64,000 nucleotides of DNA from Mycolicibacterium chubuense NBB4 (GTDB lineage: Bacteria; Actinomycetota; Actinomycetes; Mycobacteriales; Mycobacteriaceae). Where the stretch lies: the NCBI RefSeq assembly GCF_000266905.1, contig NC_018027.1, forward strand, positions 744,001 through 808,000, in the 5' to 3' direction. Positions 25,781 to 34,726 of the stretch are shown here, piece by piece. The number at the start of each line of letters is the position of its first letter. Positions within the stretch are counted from its first letter, which is position 1. The position numbers were made by a program, and so were the translations under genes. The notes below the pieces were generated by a model that was given only the letters and a program-made list of their open reading frames with translations, did no database searches and was not told the origin of the DNA.

Positions 25781-27151
25781 ATGGAACGGCTGAGTGGCCT
25801 CGATGCGGGCCTGTTGTACAGCGAATCGTCCACGGTGCCGCTCCACGTGTGCTCGGTCGTCGAGCTGGACACGTCGACGGTCCCGGGCGGCTACAGCTAC
25901 GAGCGTCTGCGCGGTGACCTCGAGCCGCGCATCCGGGCGCTGCCCGAGCTGCGCGCCAAGCTCAGCGACAGCCAGCTGAACCTCGACCATCCGGTATGGG
26001 TGGAGGACCCCGACTTCGACCTGAACCGGCATCTGAACCGGATCGGGCTGCCGTCGCCGGGCGGGCGCGAGGAGCTCGCCGAGGTCTGCGGCCACATCGC
26101 GTCGGTCCCGCTGGACCGCAGCAAGCCGCTGTGGGAGATGTGGATCATCGAAGGTCTGCGCGACCCCGACCGACTGGCGCTGATGGTCAAGGTGCACCAC
26201 GCCGCGGTCGACGGCGTGTCCGCGGCCAATCTGCTTTCGACACTGTGCGATCTGGAACCCGACGCCCCGCCGCCCGCTCCCGTCGACGGGCCGGGTCACG
26301 CGTCGCCGTGGGCGATCGCCGCCGACGGGCTGGTGCGGTTCCTCACCCGGCCGCTGCAGTTGACCAAAGTGGTCCCGGAGACCACCGCGCTGCTCGCCAA
26401 GACGGTCGGCCGGGCCGCCACCGGCCAGGCGATGGCTGCCCCGTTCGCCGCGCCGGCGACGCGCTTCAATGCGGAGTTGACCTCCGAGCGCGCCATTGCG
26501 ATGGTGCAGCTGGACCTCAGGGACGTCAAGGAGATCAAGGACCGGTTCGACGTCAAGGTCAACGACGTGGTGATGGCGCTGTGCGCGGGCGCGCTGCGCG
26601 GCTTCCTGTCCGATCGCGACGAGTTGCCGCCCAAGCCGCTGATCGCCGTCGTGCCGGCGTCGGTGCACGGGCAGTCGAACCGTGCCGGGCGCAACCAGCT
26701 GTCCGGGATGTTCTGCAATCTGCACACCCACCTCGGCGATCCCGCAGAGCGCCTGCAGGCGCTGGCCGCCTCCAACACCCGCGCCAAGGAGCACAGCGCG
26801 TCGCTGGGCCCGACGGTCTTCGTCGACCTGGCGCAGATCCTCACCCGCAACATGTTCGGCTGGATGTTGGGTGCGCTCTCGCGCACTCCGCTGACCCGCG
26901 CGGCGATCCTCAACGTGATCATCTCGAACGTCGCCGGCCCGCCCGCGACGTTGTACAGCTGCGGCGCCGAGGTCAAGGCGCTGTTCCCGCTGGGCCCGAT
27001 CTTCCACGGTTCTGGGCTGAACATCACAGTGATCTCGGTGGCTGACACGCTGAATGTCGGCATAATCTCGTGCCCGCAGTTGGTGGACGACCTGTGGGAT
27101 CTGGCCGACCGTTTCGGCGCCGAGCTTTCCGAGCTGCTCAGCCGCTGCTGA
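25781..27151 (+). CDS. WS/DGAT-type wax ester synthase / diacylglycerol acyltransferase
   Basis: A 456-residue acyltransferase of the WS/DGAT family. The catalytic HHxxxDG motif is intact (His139, His140, Asp144, Gly145), and the C-terminal domain has family hallmarks (ISNVAGP, GSGLNITVISVADTLNVGII). It transfers acyl groups from acyl-CoA to diacylglycerol or fatty alcohol, making storage triacylglycerol or wax ester, typically during stress and dormancy. A SigF-like promoter directly before the ATG would suit that role. Such genes occur in many copies in mycobacteria and the paralogue cannot be named from sequence alone. ATG 25781 has no usual ribosome site, in keeping with a leaderless start. 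Confidence 0.92.
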   Translation: MERLSGLDAGLLYSESSTVPLHVCSVVELDTSTVPGGYSYERLRGDLEPRIRALPELRAKLSDSQLNLDHPVWVEDPDFDLNRHLNRIGLPSPGGREELAEVCGHIASVPLDRSKPLWEMWIIEGLRDPDRLALMVKVHHAAVDGVSAANLLSTLCDLEPDAPPPAPVDGPGHASPWAIAADGLVRFLTRPLQLTKVVPETTALLAKTVGRAATGQAMAAPFAAPATRFNAELTSERAIAMVQLDLRDVKEIKDRFDVKVNDVVMALCAGALRGFLSDRDELPPKPLIAVVPASVHGQSNRAGRNQLSGMFCNLHTHLGDPAERLQALAASNTRAKEHSASLGPTVFVDLAQILTRNMFGWMLGALSRTPLTRAAILNVIISNVAGPPATLYSCGAEVKALFPLGPIFHGSGLNITVISVADTLNVGIISCPQLVDDLWDLADRFGAELSELLSRC

Positions 27152-27227
27152 ACGCCGAGTCCGTTAGGCAGCGGCACCGAGCGGGAAGCCTATTCGTCGC
27201 TGCCGGTCGACGACGGAAGGATGACAT

Positions 27228-28769
27228 GTGAGCTCCCCGCAAGGCGGCTCTCGGCTGGGCACCCGCTTCGGGCCCTACGAGCTGCAGTCGGTGATCGGGG
27301 TCGGGGGTATGGGCGAGGTCTACCGCGCCTACGACACTGCGCGGGAGCGCATGGTCGCGATCAAGCTGCTGCGCCCGGAGATGGCGGCGGATCGCAACTT
27401 TCAGGAGCGGTTCCGGCGCGAATCGCGGGTGGCCGCGCGCCTGCAGGAGCCGCACGTCATCCCGGTGCACAACTTCGGCGAGATCGACGGCGTCCTCTAC
27501 ATCGACATGCGCCTGGTCGAGGGATCCAGCCTGGCCGGGGTACTGAGGCACGAGGGCGCCCTGCAGCCGGCGCGGGCGGTGTCGATCATCCGGCAGGTCG
27601 CCGCGGCGCTGGACGACGCGCACGCCCACGGGCTGGTGCACCGCGACATCAAGCCGGAGAACGTGTTGCTGACCGCCGACGACTTCGCCTATCTGGTCGA
27701 CTTCGGGATCGCGCACGGCGGCGGTGAGGCCTCGGTGACGTCCACCGGGCTGGTCGTGGGGTCCAGTGCCTACATGGCGCCGGAGCGGTTCAGCGGGGAG
27801 CGGGGCGGGCCGGCGTCGGACGTGTACTCGCTGGCGTGCCTGCTGCACGAGTCGCTCACGGGCCGGGCGCCGTTCGAGTCCGGAGATCTGCGGCAGGTGA
27901 TGAGCGCGCACATGTTCGCGCCGCCGCCGCGGCCGAGCATCATGCGCCGGGGAGTCAGCCGGGCGTTCGACGAGGTGGTCGCCAAGGGGATGGCGAAGAA
28001 GCCGAGCGACCGGTACGCCTCGGCCGGGGAGCTGGCGCGGGCGGCGGCCGCCGCGGCGGAGCAGCAGCCGGCCGCGGCGCCGGTCGCTGCGGTGCCGCCG
28101 CCGTCGACGCGGCAGTTCTCCTCGGCGTATCCGAGTCCGGCGCCGTATGCGCCGCCCCCACCTCCACCCCGGCCGTCGAAGCGGCGGTTCAGCACGGGGC
28201 AGGTGGCGCTGGCGGTCGCCACGATCGTGCTGTTCACCGCGGCGGTGGTGCTGGCGGCGGTGCTGGTGTTCAGCGGCGGGGACAACGGGTCGGCGCCGCA
28301 GACCCGGCTCGCCGCGCCGGCACCGACGACGACGGAGACCACCGCGCCCTCGTCGTCCGAGGACACGACGACAGACGAGACCACGACGACCACCACGTCG
28401 ACGACACCGACGACATCGACGTCCCCGACAGCGAGCGGGAAACCGATCAAGGGTGTGTCGGGTACGGATTCGCAAGGCTTCGTGGGACATTCGGCGCGCT
28501 GCGACGAGGGGAGCAAGCCGGCCGCGGCGATCCGCACCGCGCAGTCGTTGGCGGTGGTGTGCAAGTCCGGCGACAGCTACTACTACCGCGGAGAACGGCT
28601 GAGCGACGGCGCGAGCCTCGAGTTGCAGAACGTCACGAAATCCGGTGCCGGGTATACGGTCACCAATCCGGCCGACGGCACCCGGTACGACGTCCAGCCG
28701 AACCAGCTGACGATCTCGAGCAGCCGGAGTGTCGATCCGGAGCCGGCCTTGGAGTACGGTTCGGGCTGA
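27228..28769 (+). CDS. Receptor Ser/Thr protein kinase with small Cys-containing ectodomain
   Basis: A 513-residue single-span kinase. The cytosolic domain has GVGGMG (24-29), catalytic Lys46, HRDIKPEN (His138, Asp140), DFG (Asp158) and a MAPE motif. A Pro-rich juxtamembrane stretch (280-318) precedes the membrane segment (about 324-348). Outside, a Thr/Ser-rich stalk (360-400) leads to a compact domain of ~110 residues with cysteines in SARCDEG and VVCKSGD, probably disulfide-linked. The ectodomain is not recognised. GTG 27228 has AAGGATGA upstream. The permease at 28786 starts 16 bases after the stop, so kinase and transporter are almost certainly co-transcribed. Confidence 0.9.
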   Translation: MSSPQGGSRLGTRFGPYELQSVIGVGGMGEVYRAYDTARERMVAIKLLRPEMAADRNFQERFRRESRVAARLQEPHVIPVHNFGEIDGVLYIDMRLVEGSSLAGVLRHEGALQPARAVSIIRQVAAALDDAHAHGLVHRDIKPENVLLTADDFAYLVDFGIAHGGGEASVTSTGLVVGSSAYMAPERFSGERGGPASDVYSLACLLHESLTGRAPFESGDLRQVMSAHMFAPPPRPSIMRRGVSRAFDEVVAKGMAKKPSDRYASAGELARAAAAAAEQQPAAAPVAAVPPPSTRQFSSAYPSPAPYAPPPPPPRPSKRRFSTGQVALAVATIVLFTAAVVLAAVLVFSGGDNGSAPQTRLAAPAPTTTETTAPSSSEDTTTDETTTTTTSTTPTTSTSPTASGKPIKGVSGTDSQGFVGHSARCDEGSKPAAAIRTAQSLAVVCKSGDSYYYRGERLSDGASLELQNVTKSGAGYTVTNPADGTRYDVQPNQLTISSSRSVDPEPALEYGSG

Positions 28770-28785
28770 CAAAGGGGGGCGACCG

Positions 28786-30123
28786 ATGACCGTCACTACT
28801 GTGCCGCGGTCCAGTGCCGCGCAGACGCGGCGCGCGATCTGGAACACCGTCCGGGGGTCGTCGGGCAACCTCGTCGAGTGGTACGACGTCTACGTCTACA
28901 CCGTGTTCGCAACCTATTTCGAGGGCCAGTTCTTCGCAGAATCCGAGAAGAACTCCACGGTGTACGTGTATGCGATCTTCGCGATCACCTTCGTGATGCG
29001 GCCGGTGGGGTCGTGGTTCTTCGGGCGCTTCGCCGACCGCCGCGGCCGGCGCGCCGCGCTGACGGTCAGTGTGTCGTTGATGGCGTTGTGCTCGCTGGTG
29101 GTCGCGGTGGTGCCGTCGCAGACGGTGATCGGGTCCGCGGCGCCGATCATCCTGATCATCGCCCGGCTGGTGCAGGGGTTCGCGACCGGCGGTGAGTACG
29201 GCACGTCGGCGACGTACATGTCGGAGGCCGCCACCCGGGAGCGCCGCGGGTTCCTCTCGTCGTTCCAGTACGTGACGCTGGTCGGCGGGCACGTGCTGGC
29301 CCAGTTCACGCTGCTGATCCTGCAGACGTTCCTCAACGACGACCAGCTGCGCGAATTCGGTTGGCGCATCGGCTTCGCCGTCGGCGGGGTGGCCGCGGTG
29401 GTGGTGTTCTGGCTGCGGCGCACGATGGACGAGTCGTTGTCGGAGAGGGTGATCGAAGCGGCGAAGGCCGGCGAGGATCCCGCTGCGGGATCGCTGCGGA
29501 CGCTGTTCACCCGGTTCTGGCGTCCGCTGCTGATGTGCTTCCTGATCACGCTGGGCGGCACGGTGGCGTTCTACACCTACAGCGTGAACGCGCCGGCGAT
29601 CGTCAAGACCGCCTACAAGGGCGAGGGGATGACGGCCACGTGGATCAACCTGACCGGGTTGATCTTCCTGATGCTGCTGCAGCCGGTCGGCGGGATCCTC
29701 AGCGACCGCATCGGGCGCAAGCCGATGCTGGTGTTCTTCGGCGTGGGCGGGGTGATCTACACCTATGTGCTGATCACCTATCTTCCCGAGACGCGGTCGC
29801 CGCTGACCTCTTTCGCGCTGGTGGCGGTCGGGTATGTGATCCTCACGGGCTACACGTCGATCAACGCACTGGTGAAGTCGGAGCTGTTCCCGGCGCACGT
29901 GCGGGCCTTGGGCGTGGGAGTCGGCTATGCGCTGGCGAATTCGATGTTCGGCGGCACGGCGCCGCTGATCTACCAAGCGCTCAAGGAGCAGGGCCGGGTG
30001 CCGCTGTTCATCGCGTACGTCACGGTGTGCATCGCGATCTCGCTGGTGGTCTACGTGTTCTTCTTGCGGAACAAGGCCGAGACGTACCTGGACCGGGAGC
30101 GGGGCTCGGCGTTCCGGGCGTAG
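28786..30123 (+). CDS. MHS-family MFS permease, alpha-ketoglutarate permease (KgtP)-like
   Basis: A 445-residue MFS transporter of the metabolite:H+ symporter family. Characteristic stretches close to E. coli KgtP are SSGNLVEWYD near the start, FGRFADRRGRR, ATGGEYGTSATYMSE and ALGVGVGYALANSMFGG. KgtP imports alpha-ketoglutarate with protons; substrate identity here is inferred from that resemblance and related dicarboxylates are possible. ATG 28786 follows AAAGGGGGG. The frame opens earlier, inside the kinase gene, without coding meaning. Close linkage to a receptor kinase suggests phosphorylation or joint induction. Confidence 0.87.
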   Translation: MTVTTVPRSSAAQTRRAIWNTVRGSSGNLVEWYDVYVYTVFATYFEGQFFAESEKNSTVYVYAIFAITFVMRPVGSWFFGRFADRRGRRAALTVSVSLMALCSLVVAVVPSQTVIGSAAPIILIIARLVQGFATGGEYGTSATYMSEAATRERRGFLSSFQYVTLVGGHVLAQFTLLILQTFLNDDQLREFGWRIGFAVGGVAAVVVFWLRRTMDESLSERVIEAAKAGEDPAAGSLRTLFTRFWRPLLMCFLITLGGTVAFYTYSVNAPAIVKTAYKGEGMTATWINLTGLIFLMLLQPVGGILSDRIGRKPMLVFFGVGGVIYTYVLITYLPETRSPLTSFALVAVGYVILTGYTSINALVKSELFPAHVRALGVGVGYALANSMFGGTAPLIYQALKEQGRVPLFIAYVTVCIAISLVVYVFFLRNKAETYLDRERGSAFRA

Positions 30124-30197
30124 GCCCCATATTGACGCGAGGGACGGAGTCTCGAGCGATTCGCTGATTCTGCTCCCGGGTGTTCGCTGTTCGCGGT

Positions 30198-32507
30198 ATG
30201 CAAGTAGCCGTGGCGGCGGGGACACATGTGGGTCGGGTCGGTGGGTTGGCGGTAGCTCTCGGTATCGGAGCTGCGATCTGGACAGGTGCCGGCGTTGCTC
30301 TGGCAGACGATGGCGCGTCGGGATCGCCCTCGTCGGCATCGCAGGCGTCGGCGAAGACGTCGCAGACCTCGCCGGCAGCTTCGGCGAAGGCCGACCGGCC
30401 GGCGAAGGCGGCCACGTCGGCGAGGCGTGACAGGTCGGCGAGGCGCGACACCTCTCGCGAGGCCGACACCACCGCCGCCGCCGCCGACGACGCGCCCCCG
30501 GTCCCGGCGAAGCGATGGGCGGACCGCCATCGGGTCGAGTCGCGGGACAGCGCCGGGGAGCACGTCACGCGCGCCGGGGATGTCGAGCCTGAGACGGCCG
30601 AGGGCGCGGCTCCCAAGCCCTCTGAACCCCAGAAGCCGGACGTCGTCGCGACGAGGATCTCGAACGTCGTGCACGCCGACTTCGGGGTGCACCGCGGCGA
30701 CGCGCCCGCCACCCCGGCCAAATCCGCGCTGGCGCTGACGATGCTGGCCACCGCGCGCGAAAAGGCCGACGAGGCAACGGTTGACACCGTCAAACCCCAG
30801 GTCGCCACCAGCCTGGCCGCCGACCCGTACCCGATCCCGACCGACGTCAAGGTTGTCGAGGTCAGGCCGCCGCTGGAGTGGCTGCAGGAGGTTCCGGTGA
30901 TGGGCCGGTTCGTGGTGACGCCGATCGTGCAAGTGATCCACGCGGTCCCGTTCGTCTCCGACATCGTCCACCCGCTGATCGGCTTCCCGATCGACCACGA
31001 CGCCCCGCCCGGCACCCCGAGGGCGCGCACCGTCAAGGTGGTGTCGTTCGACGGCACCGAGATCTACGTGAACTTCATGCCCGCCAAGGGGTTGCAGGCC
31101 GGGCAGTCGGCACCGACGGTGTTGTCCGGTCCCGGCGTCGGATTGCCGGGCTCGACGACGCTGAACCGGAAGTTCGACGAATTCCTGCCGCACGACATGG
31201 TCGGCATCGGCATGCTGCGCGACGCCGGCTACAACGTCGTCACCTGGGACCCGCGCGGCGAATGGCACTCCGGCGGCCGAATGGAGTTGCAGTCACCGGA
31301 TTTCGAGGGTCGCGACATCTCCTCGATCATCAGCTGGCTGTCCACGCTGGACTCGGTGCAGAGCGTCGACGGCGACCCGAAGATCGGGATGGTGGGCCTG
31401 TCCTACGGCGGCGGCATCCAGTTGTCCGCCGCCACGGTCGATCACCGGATCGACGCGATCGTGCCCACGATGGCGTGGAACAGCTTGGTGGACGGGATCT
31501 TCCCGCGCCAGGCGGTCAGCAGCGTCTGGGGCACGTTCCTCAGCGGGTTGCTGGTGCTCACGGGGGCACGACCCAACGAGCGGGTGCTGCCGGCGGTGAT
31601 CGGGGCCGTCCTCACCGGCACGGCGAAGCAGTCCGACATCGACCTGTTCAACAGCCTCAACTACGCCGACCGGCTCGCGAACATCACGGCGCCGACGCTG
31701 TTGGTCCAGGGCACGGTCGACACGCTGCTCACGCTGGCGCAGGCCGACAAGAACGCCAAGGCGCTGATCGACGCGGGCACCACCACCAAGGTGGTGTGGT
31801 ACTGCGGCGGCCACGGCGCGTGTCTGAGCAGTGTCAACGACGGCACGGTGGTGTGGCGGGACACAATGGGATGGCTCGACCGCTACGTCAAGGGTGACGA
31901 ATCCATCGACACCGGACCGCAATTCGAGTGGGTGGACCAGCACGGCGACTGGTTCTCCTCGGACACCTACCCGGCGCCGGCCGGCGTGCCGGTCACCGCG
32001 ACCCTGGCCACCGGCGGCAAGACGCTGCCGTTCATCCCGTTCATCGGCGGGTCCGGGCCCAACCCCCGGATCTTGACGCGGGGCCTGATCCCCGCGGTGA
32101 TGGGGTTGCCGTCGGGGGCGCCGGCGCTGAACGCGGTGAACCTGCACGTCCCCGATGCCACCGAGACGACGCATCTGCTCGGCGCGCCGGAGCTGACGCT
32201 GACGTACTCGGGCCGGGGCAATGCCGAGCACGTGTACGCACAGCTCGTCGACGACGAGACACACTTGGTGCTGGGCAATCAGGTGACGCCGATTCCCGTT
32301 GTGCTGGACGGGCAATCACACACGGTGACGTTCTCGATGGAACAGATCGCGCACACGCTGCAGCCGGGGGAGTCGGTCACGCTGCAGCTCGTCACGTCGG
32401 CGTTTCCGTTCCTGAACTTCTACTCGCACGGACGAATCACGGTCGAGGGCATGTCGGTGAAGCTGCCGACGATGGCGGCGGCCCAGGTGCTCACCGTCGC
32501 CGCCTGA
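30198..32507 (+). CDS. exported S15/CocE-like alpha/beta hydrolase with VGRVGG leader (copy 2)
   Basis: A 769-residue paralogue of the hydrolase at 18851. The leader has HVGRVGGLAVALGIGAA and ends GAGVALAD; a low-complexity Ser/Ala/Arg region follows, then the hydrolase with Ser402 (GLSYGG), Asp508 (GTVDTLL) and His539 (GGHGAC), and the same C-terminal beta domain (GAPELTLTYSGRGNAEHVY). ATG 30198 matches the paralogue's start; an upstream in-frame GTG at 30180 lacks support. The low-complexity regions differ strongly between copies while the catalytic part and leader are conserved, suggesting that the linker spaces the enzyme from the envelope. Substrate unknown. Confidence 0.85.
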   Translation: MQVAVAAGTHVGRVGGLAVALGIGAAIWTGAGVALADDGASGSPSSASQASAKTSQTSPAASAKADRPAKAATSARRDRSARRDTSREADTTAAAADDAPPVPAKRWADRHRVESRDSAGEHVTRAGDVEPETAEGAAPKPSEPQKPDVVATRISNVVHADFGVHRGDAPATPAKSALALTMLATAREKADEATVDTVKPQVATSLAADPYPIPTDVKVVEVRPPLEWLQEVPVMGRFVVTPIVQVIHAVPFVSDIVHPLIGFPIDHDAPPGTPRARTVKVVSFDGTEIYVNFMPAKGLQAGQSAPTVLSGPGVGLPGSTTLNRKFDEFLPHDMVGIGMLRDAGYNVVTWDPRGEWHSGGRMELQSPDFEGRDISSIISWLSTLDSVQSVDGDPKIGMVGLSYGGGIQLSAATVDHRIDAIVPTMAWNSLVDGIFPRQAVSSVWGTFLSGLLVLTGARPNERVLPAVIGAVLTGTAKQSDIDLFNSLNYADRLANITAPTLLVQGTVDTLLTLAQADKNAKALIDAGTTTKVVWYCGGHGACLSSVNDGTVVWRDTMGWLDRYVKGDESIDTGPQFEWVDQHGDWFSSDTYPAPAGVPVTATLATGGKTLPFIPFIGGSGPNPRILTRGLIPAVMGLPSGAPALNAVNLHVPDATETTHLLGAPELTLTYSGRGNAEHVYAQLVDDETHLVLGNQVTPIPVVLDGQSHTVTFSMEQIAHTLQPGESVTLQLVTSAFPFLNFYSHGRITVEGMSVKLPTMAAAQVLTVAA

Positions 32508-32620
32508 CTCACGTGGTCGTCGGCGAAGCGCGAACGTGATCCGCCGTCGCTGCGGCGCGAGAAGTAACGCTTCCCTGACCGTAACGGTCGTCTCGGCCAT
32601 GGCGCAGGAACAATAGGGCC

Positions 32621-33478
32621 ATGGCGTTGTACGACATCGGCACGGTCCGCACCCGGATGGGAAGCGCGCTGTTCGGCATGGTCGCCGGACCCGAGGGGCC
32701 CGAGAACCGCGCGCGCATTCACGGGACCCCGGGGCCGCGGTGGTTCGCCGAGGATCGGCCGATCCGGCGGGTGCACGCGGACGCGTCGATGTTCGTCGGT
32801 GGGCTGCGTGCGCTGCTGCTGCAGTCGTTGCACCCGCTGGCGATGGCCGGCGTCGCCGATCACTCCGACTATCGCGGCGATCCATGGGGTCGACTGGCCC
32901 GCACGAGCACCTTCCTCGCGGTGACGACCTTCGGGACCGCCGCCGACGCGCAGCGCGCGGTCGACCGGGTCAGGGGCATCCACCGCCGGATCCACGGCAC
33001 CGCACCCGACGGACGTCGCTACCGGGCGAGCGATCCGCACCTGCTGGAGTGGGTGCACATCGCCGAGGTCGACAGCTTTCTGCGCGCGCATCAGCTCTAC
33101 GGGTCGGCACCGCTGGATCAGCGTGGCCGGGACGGCTATGTCGCCGACACCGCCCGGGTGGCCGAGGCGTTGGGTGTGCTCGACCCGCCGCGCTCCGAAA
33201 GCGAATTGGCGGAGAGGATCCGCGCGTACCGCCCGGCGTTGGGCGGCACGGCCGCCGCCCGCGATGCCGCGCGGTTCCTGTTACTGACGCCGCCACTGCC
33301 GGTACTCGCCCGGGCGCCATACGCAGCGCTGGCGGCCACCGCCGTCGCGATGCTGCCGCGATGGGCGCGCGGACCGCTGTGGCTTCCTTACCTACCGCCT
33401 GTCGAGGCGACGGTGGTGCGCTCGGCCGGCCACGTGCTCGTCGGTGGCATCCGGTGGGCGATGACGTCCTCGGGGTGA
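32621..33478 (+). CDS. oxygenase MpaB family protein (DUF2236)
   Basis: A 285-residue protein of the DUF2236/MpaB family. The motifs ADASMFVGGLRALLLQSLHP, followed by MAGVADHSDYRGDPWGRLARTSTF, and LLEWVHIAEVDSFL are typical. Fungal MpaB and latex-clearing relatives use a heme coordinated by conserved histidines to cleave polyprenyl or phthalide chains; the mycobacterial members are uncharacterised. ATG 32621 is taken; a TAGGG stretch precedes it. It ends 17 bp before a strong bidirectional hairpin. Confidence 0.82.
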   Translation: MALYDIGTVRTRMGSALFGMVAGPEGPENRARIHGTPGPRWFAEDRPIRRVHADASMFVGGLRALLLQSLHPLAMAGVADHSDYRGDPWGRLARTSTFLAVTTFGTAADAQRAVDRVRGIHRRIHGTAPDGRRYRASDPHLLEWVHIAEVDSFLRAHQLYGSAPLDQRGRDGYVADTARVAEALGVLDPPRSESELAERIRAYRPALGGTAAARDAARFLLLTPPLPVLARAPYAALAATAVAMLPRWARGPLWLPYLPPVEATVVRSAGHVLVGGIRWAMTSSG

Positions 33479-33494
33479 TCAGGGCACAATGCAA

Positions 33495-33526
33495 CGGCGG
33501 GAGCAAGTTTCGACTTGCTCCCGCCG
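33495..33526. terminator. bidirectional intrinsic terminator hairpin
   Basis: A perfect 14-bp stem (CGGCGGGAGCAAGT and its reverse complement) closed by a TTCG tetraloop, between convergent genes ending at 33478 and 33536. The UUCG loop is exceptionally stable in RNA. No strong U-run is needed in many mycobacterial terminators. Confidence 0.85.
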
Positions 33527-33535
33527 CGCTTGCCG

Positions 33536-34066
33536 CTACACGGACAGTAGTCGCTCGAAGAAGCTGCGGTACCGCTTCAGGGCAACGCGAAGATCCTCGG
33601 TCGATGCCTGTTCGCCGCGGGCCCACTGCTCTTCGAGGCGGGACCGCGCCTGGGCGAACCCGTCGGTGAGCTGATCCAGCAGGTTGGCGACCAGAGTGTC
33701 CGCCCTTTGCACGCACTCCTGAGGGTCGTCGACGAAGCCGGCCTGCACCGAATCCCAGCGGGCGCGCAGCCCGGCGAGTTCGTCGTCGGCGAACAGTCGC
33801 CCGTCAGCGTCCAGGCCGGAGTGTGGCCCGTCGTGCTGTCCGGCAGGTCCACTCGCCTCGCGGGTGTCGGCAACCTGAGCGGCGTCGACGTCCCTTGGCG
33901 CACTTCGTGTCTGACCGTGGGGGAGGACGTTGGTCTGGCGGGGGTACTGGCGGTCGTCCTCGGGCAGGACGTCGGTCTCGCGCGGGGCGTACTGGGGCTG
34001 ATTCTCCGGAACAGGGGCGTGGCCCTCAGCGCCGTAGGCGGTGTCGTGTTGACCGGGAGTGGTCAT
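33536..34066 (-). CDS. hypothetical protein with FVDDP-type helical module (copy B)
   Basis: A 176-residue soluble protein. The first ~85 residues are Pro/Gln/Asp-rich and probably disordered. The second half carries a helical module (LRARWDSVQAGFVDDPQECV, then ADTLVANLLDQL and a final RYRSFFERLL) that recurs in the coupled upstream gene. I do not recognise a named family. ATG 34066 overlaps the neighbour's stop by four bases. The shared W-x-x-VQ-x-x-FVDDP pattern and R-Y/H-R-x-F-F/ERLL ending suggest a common fold; function unknown. It sits in a SigF-like transcription unit, so a stress role is plausible. Confidence 0.72.
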   Translation of the reverse strand: MTTPGQHDTAYGAEGHAPVPENQPQYAPRETDVLPEDDRQYPRQTNVLPHGQTRSAPRDVDAAQVADTREASGPAGQHDGPHSGLDADGRLFADDELAGLRARWDSVQAGFVDDPQECVQRADTLVANLLDQLTDGFAQARSRLEEQWARGEQASTEDLRVALKRYRSFFERLLSV

Positions 34067-34635
34067 GCGCGTGCCTCCCTCGAGGAGTCGTTGTCGGTGG
34101 TGTCGAGCAGTCGTTCGAACAGCGCCCGGTAGTGGACGAAGGCCTCACGTTGGCGTTCGGTATCCACCTCGCCGCGTTGCTGAGCCGTGTGGATGCCATG
34201 CGCGGCCCGGTAGTTCTCGACGATGTGCGGGTGGTCGACCGAAATGTCGGCGGCCCGGCGTTCGAAGTCGTCGACCGGGTAGCCACGCTGGCGCATGACC
34301 TCGGTGACGAGGAGGTCGGCGCTGCCTACGGCGTTCGCCGGGTCATCGACGAAGTCCGTCTGCACCTGCGCCCAGCGGGCGAGAAAGTCGTTGCGGGCGA
34401 TCGGCGACAGCGCCACGATGTCGAGCTTGTCCCGTTTGCGTGCGCGGGCGGCGAGTTCCTTCTCGGCCGCTTTCGGATCGCCCTTCTCGGATACCACGCG
34501 GTGGTACTCGGGTCCGAAGTGTTGCTTGAGTTGCTCACTGCGATTGCGGCCGCCGCGGGAACGCACTGCGACGATCAGCACGGCGAGTACGACGACGATT
34601 GCTGCGGCGATCAAGATCCATTGCCAAGTAGGCAT
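34063..34635 (-). CDS. membrane-anchored hypothetical protein with FVDDP-type module (copy A)
   Basis: A 190-residue protein: an N-terminal membrane anchor (WQWILIAAAIVVVLAVLIVA), a basic linker, a charged helical stretch (EQLKQHFGPEYHRVVSE) and the FVDDP module (FLARWAQVQTDFVDDPANAV...HYRALFERLL) seen again in the next gene. ATG 34635 is chosen because AAAGGAGCTCAAA lies directly before it; an earlier ATG at 34671 gives a non-homologous extension. A SigF-like promoter sits 26-51 bases upstream. The product likely faces the cytosol from the membrane and may pair with its soluble paralogue. Confidence 0.78.
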   Translation of the reverse strand: MPTWQWILIAAAIVVVLAVLIVAVRSRGGRNRSEQLKQHFGPEYHRVVSEKGDPKAAEKELAARARKRDKLDIVALSPIARNDFLARWAQVQTDFVDDPANAVGSADLLVTEVMRQRGYPVDDFERRAADISVDHPHIVENYRAAHGIHTAQQRGEVDTERQREAFVHYRALFERLLDTTDNDSSREARA

Positions 34636-34660
34636 TTTGAGCTCCTTTCGTTCGCGTCGA

Positions 34661-34686
34661 ATAACCGGCACTCGGTCTACGCAAAC
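34661..34686 (-). promoter_or_regulatory. candidate SigF-type promoter for the FVDDP gene pair
   Basis: On the minus strand, GTTT (34686-34683), a 16-base spacer, then GGTTAT (34666-34661), five of six matches to GGGTAT. The spacing fits the SigF consensus. Confidence 0.65.
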
Positions 34687-34726
34687 GTCAGATTGTGACG
34701 AGCGTCACCAAATGCCTGGTCGGTGG

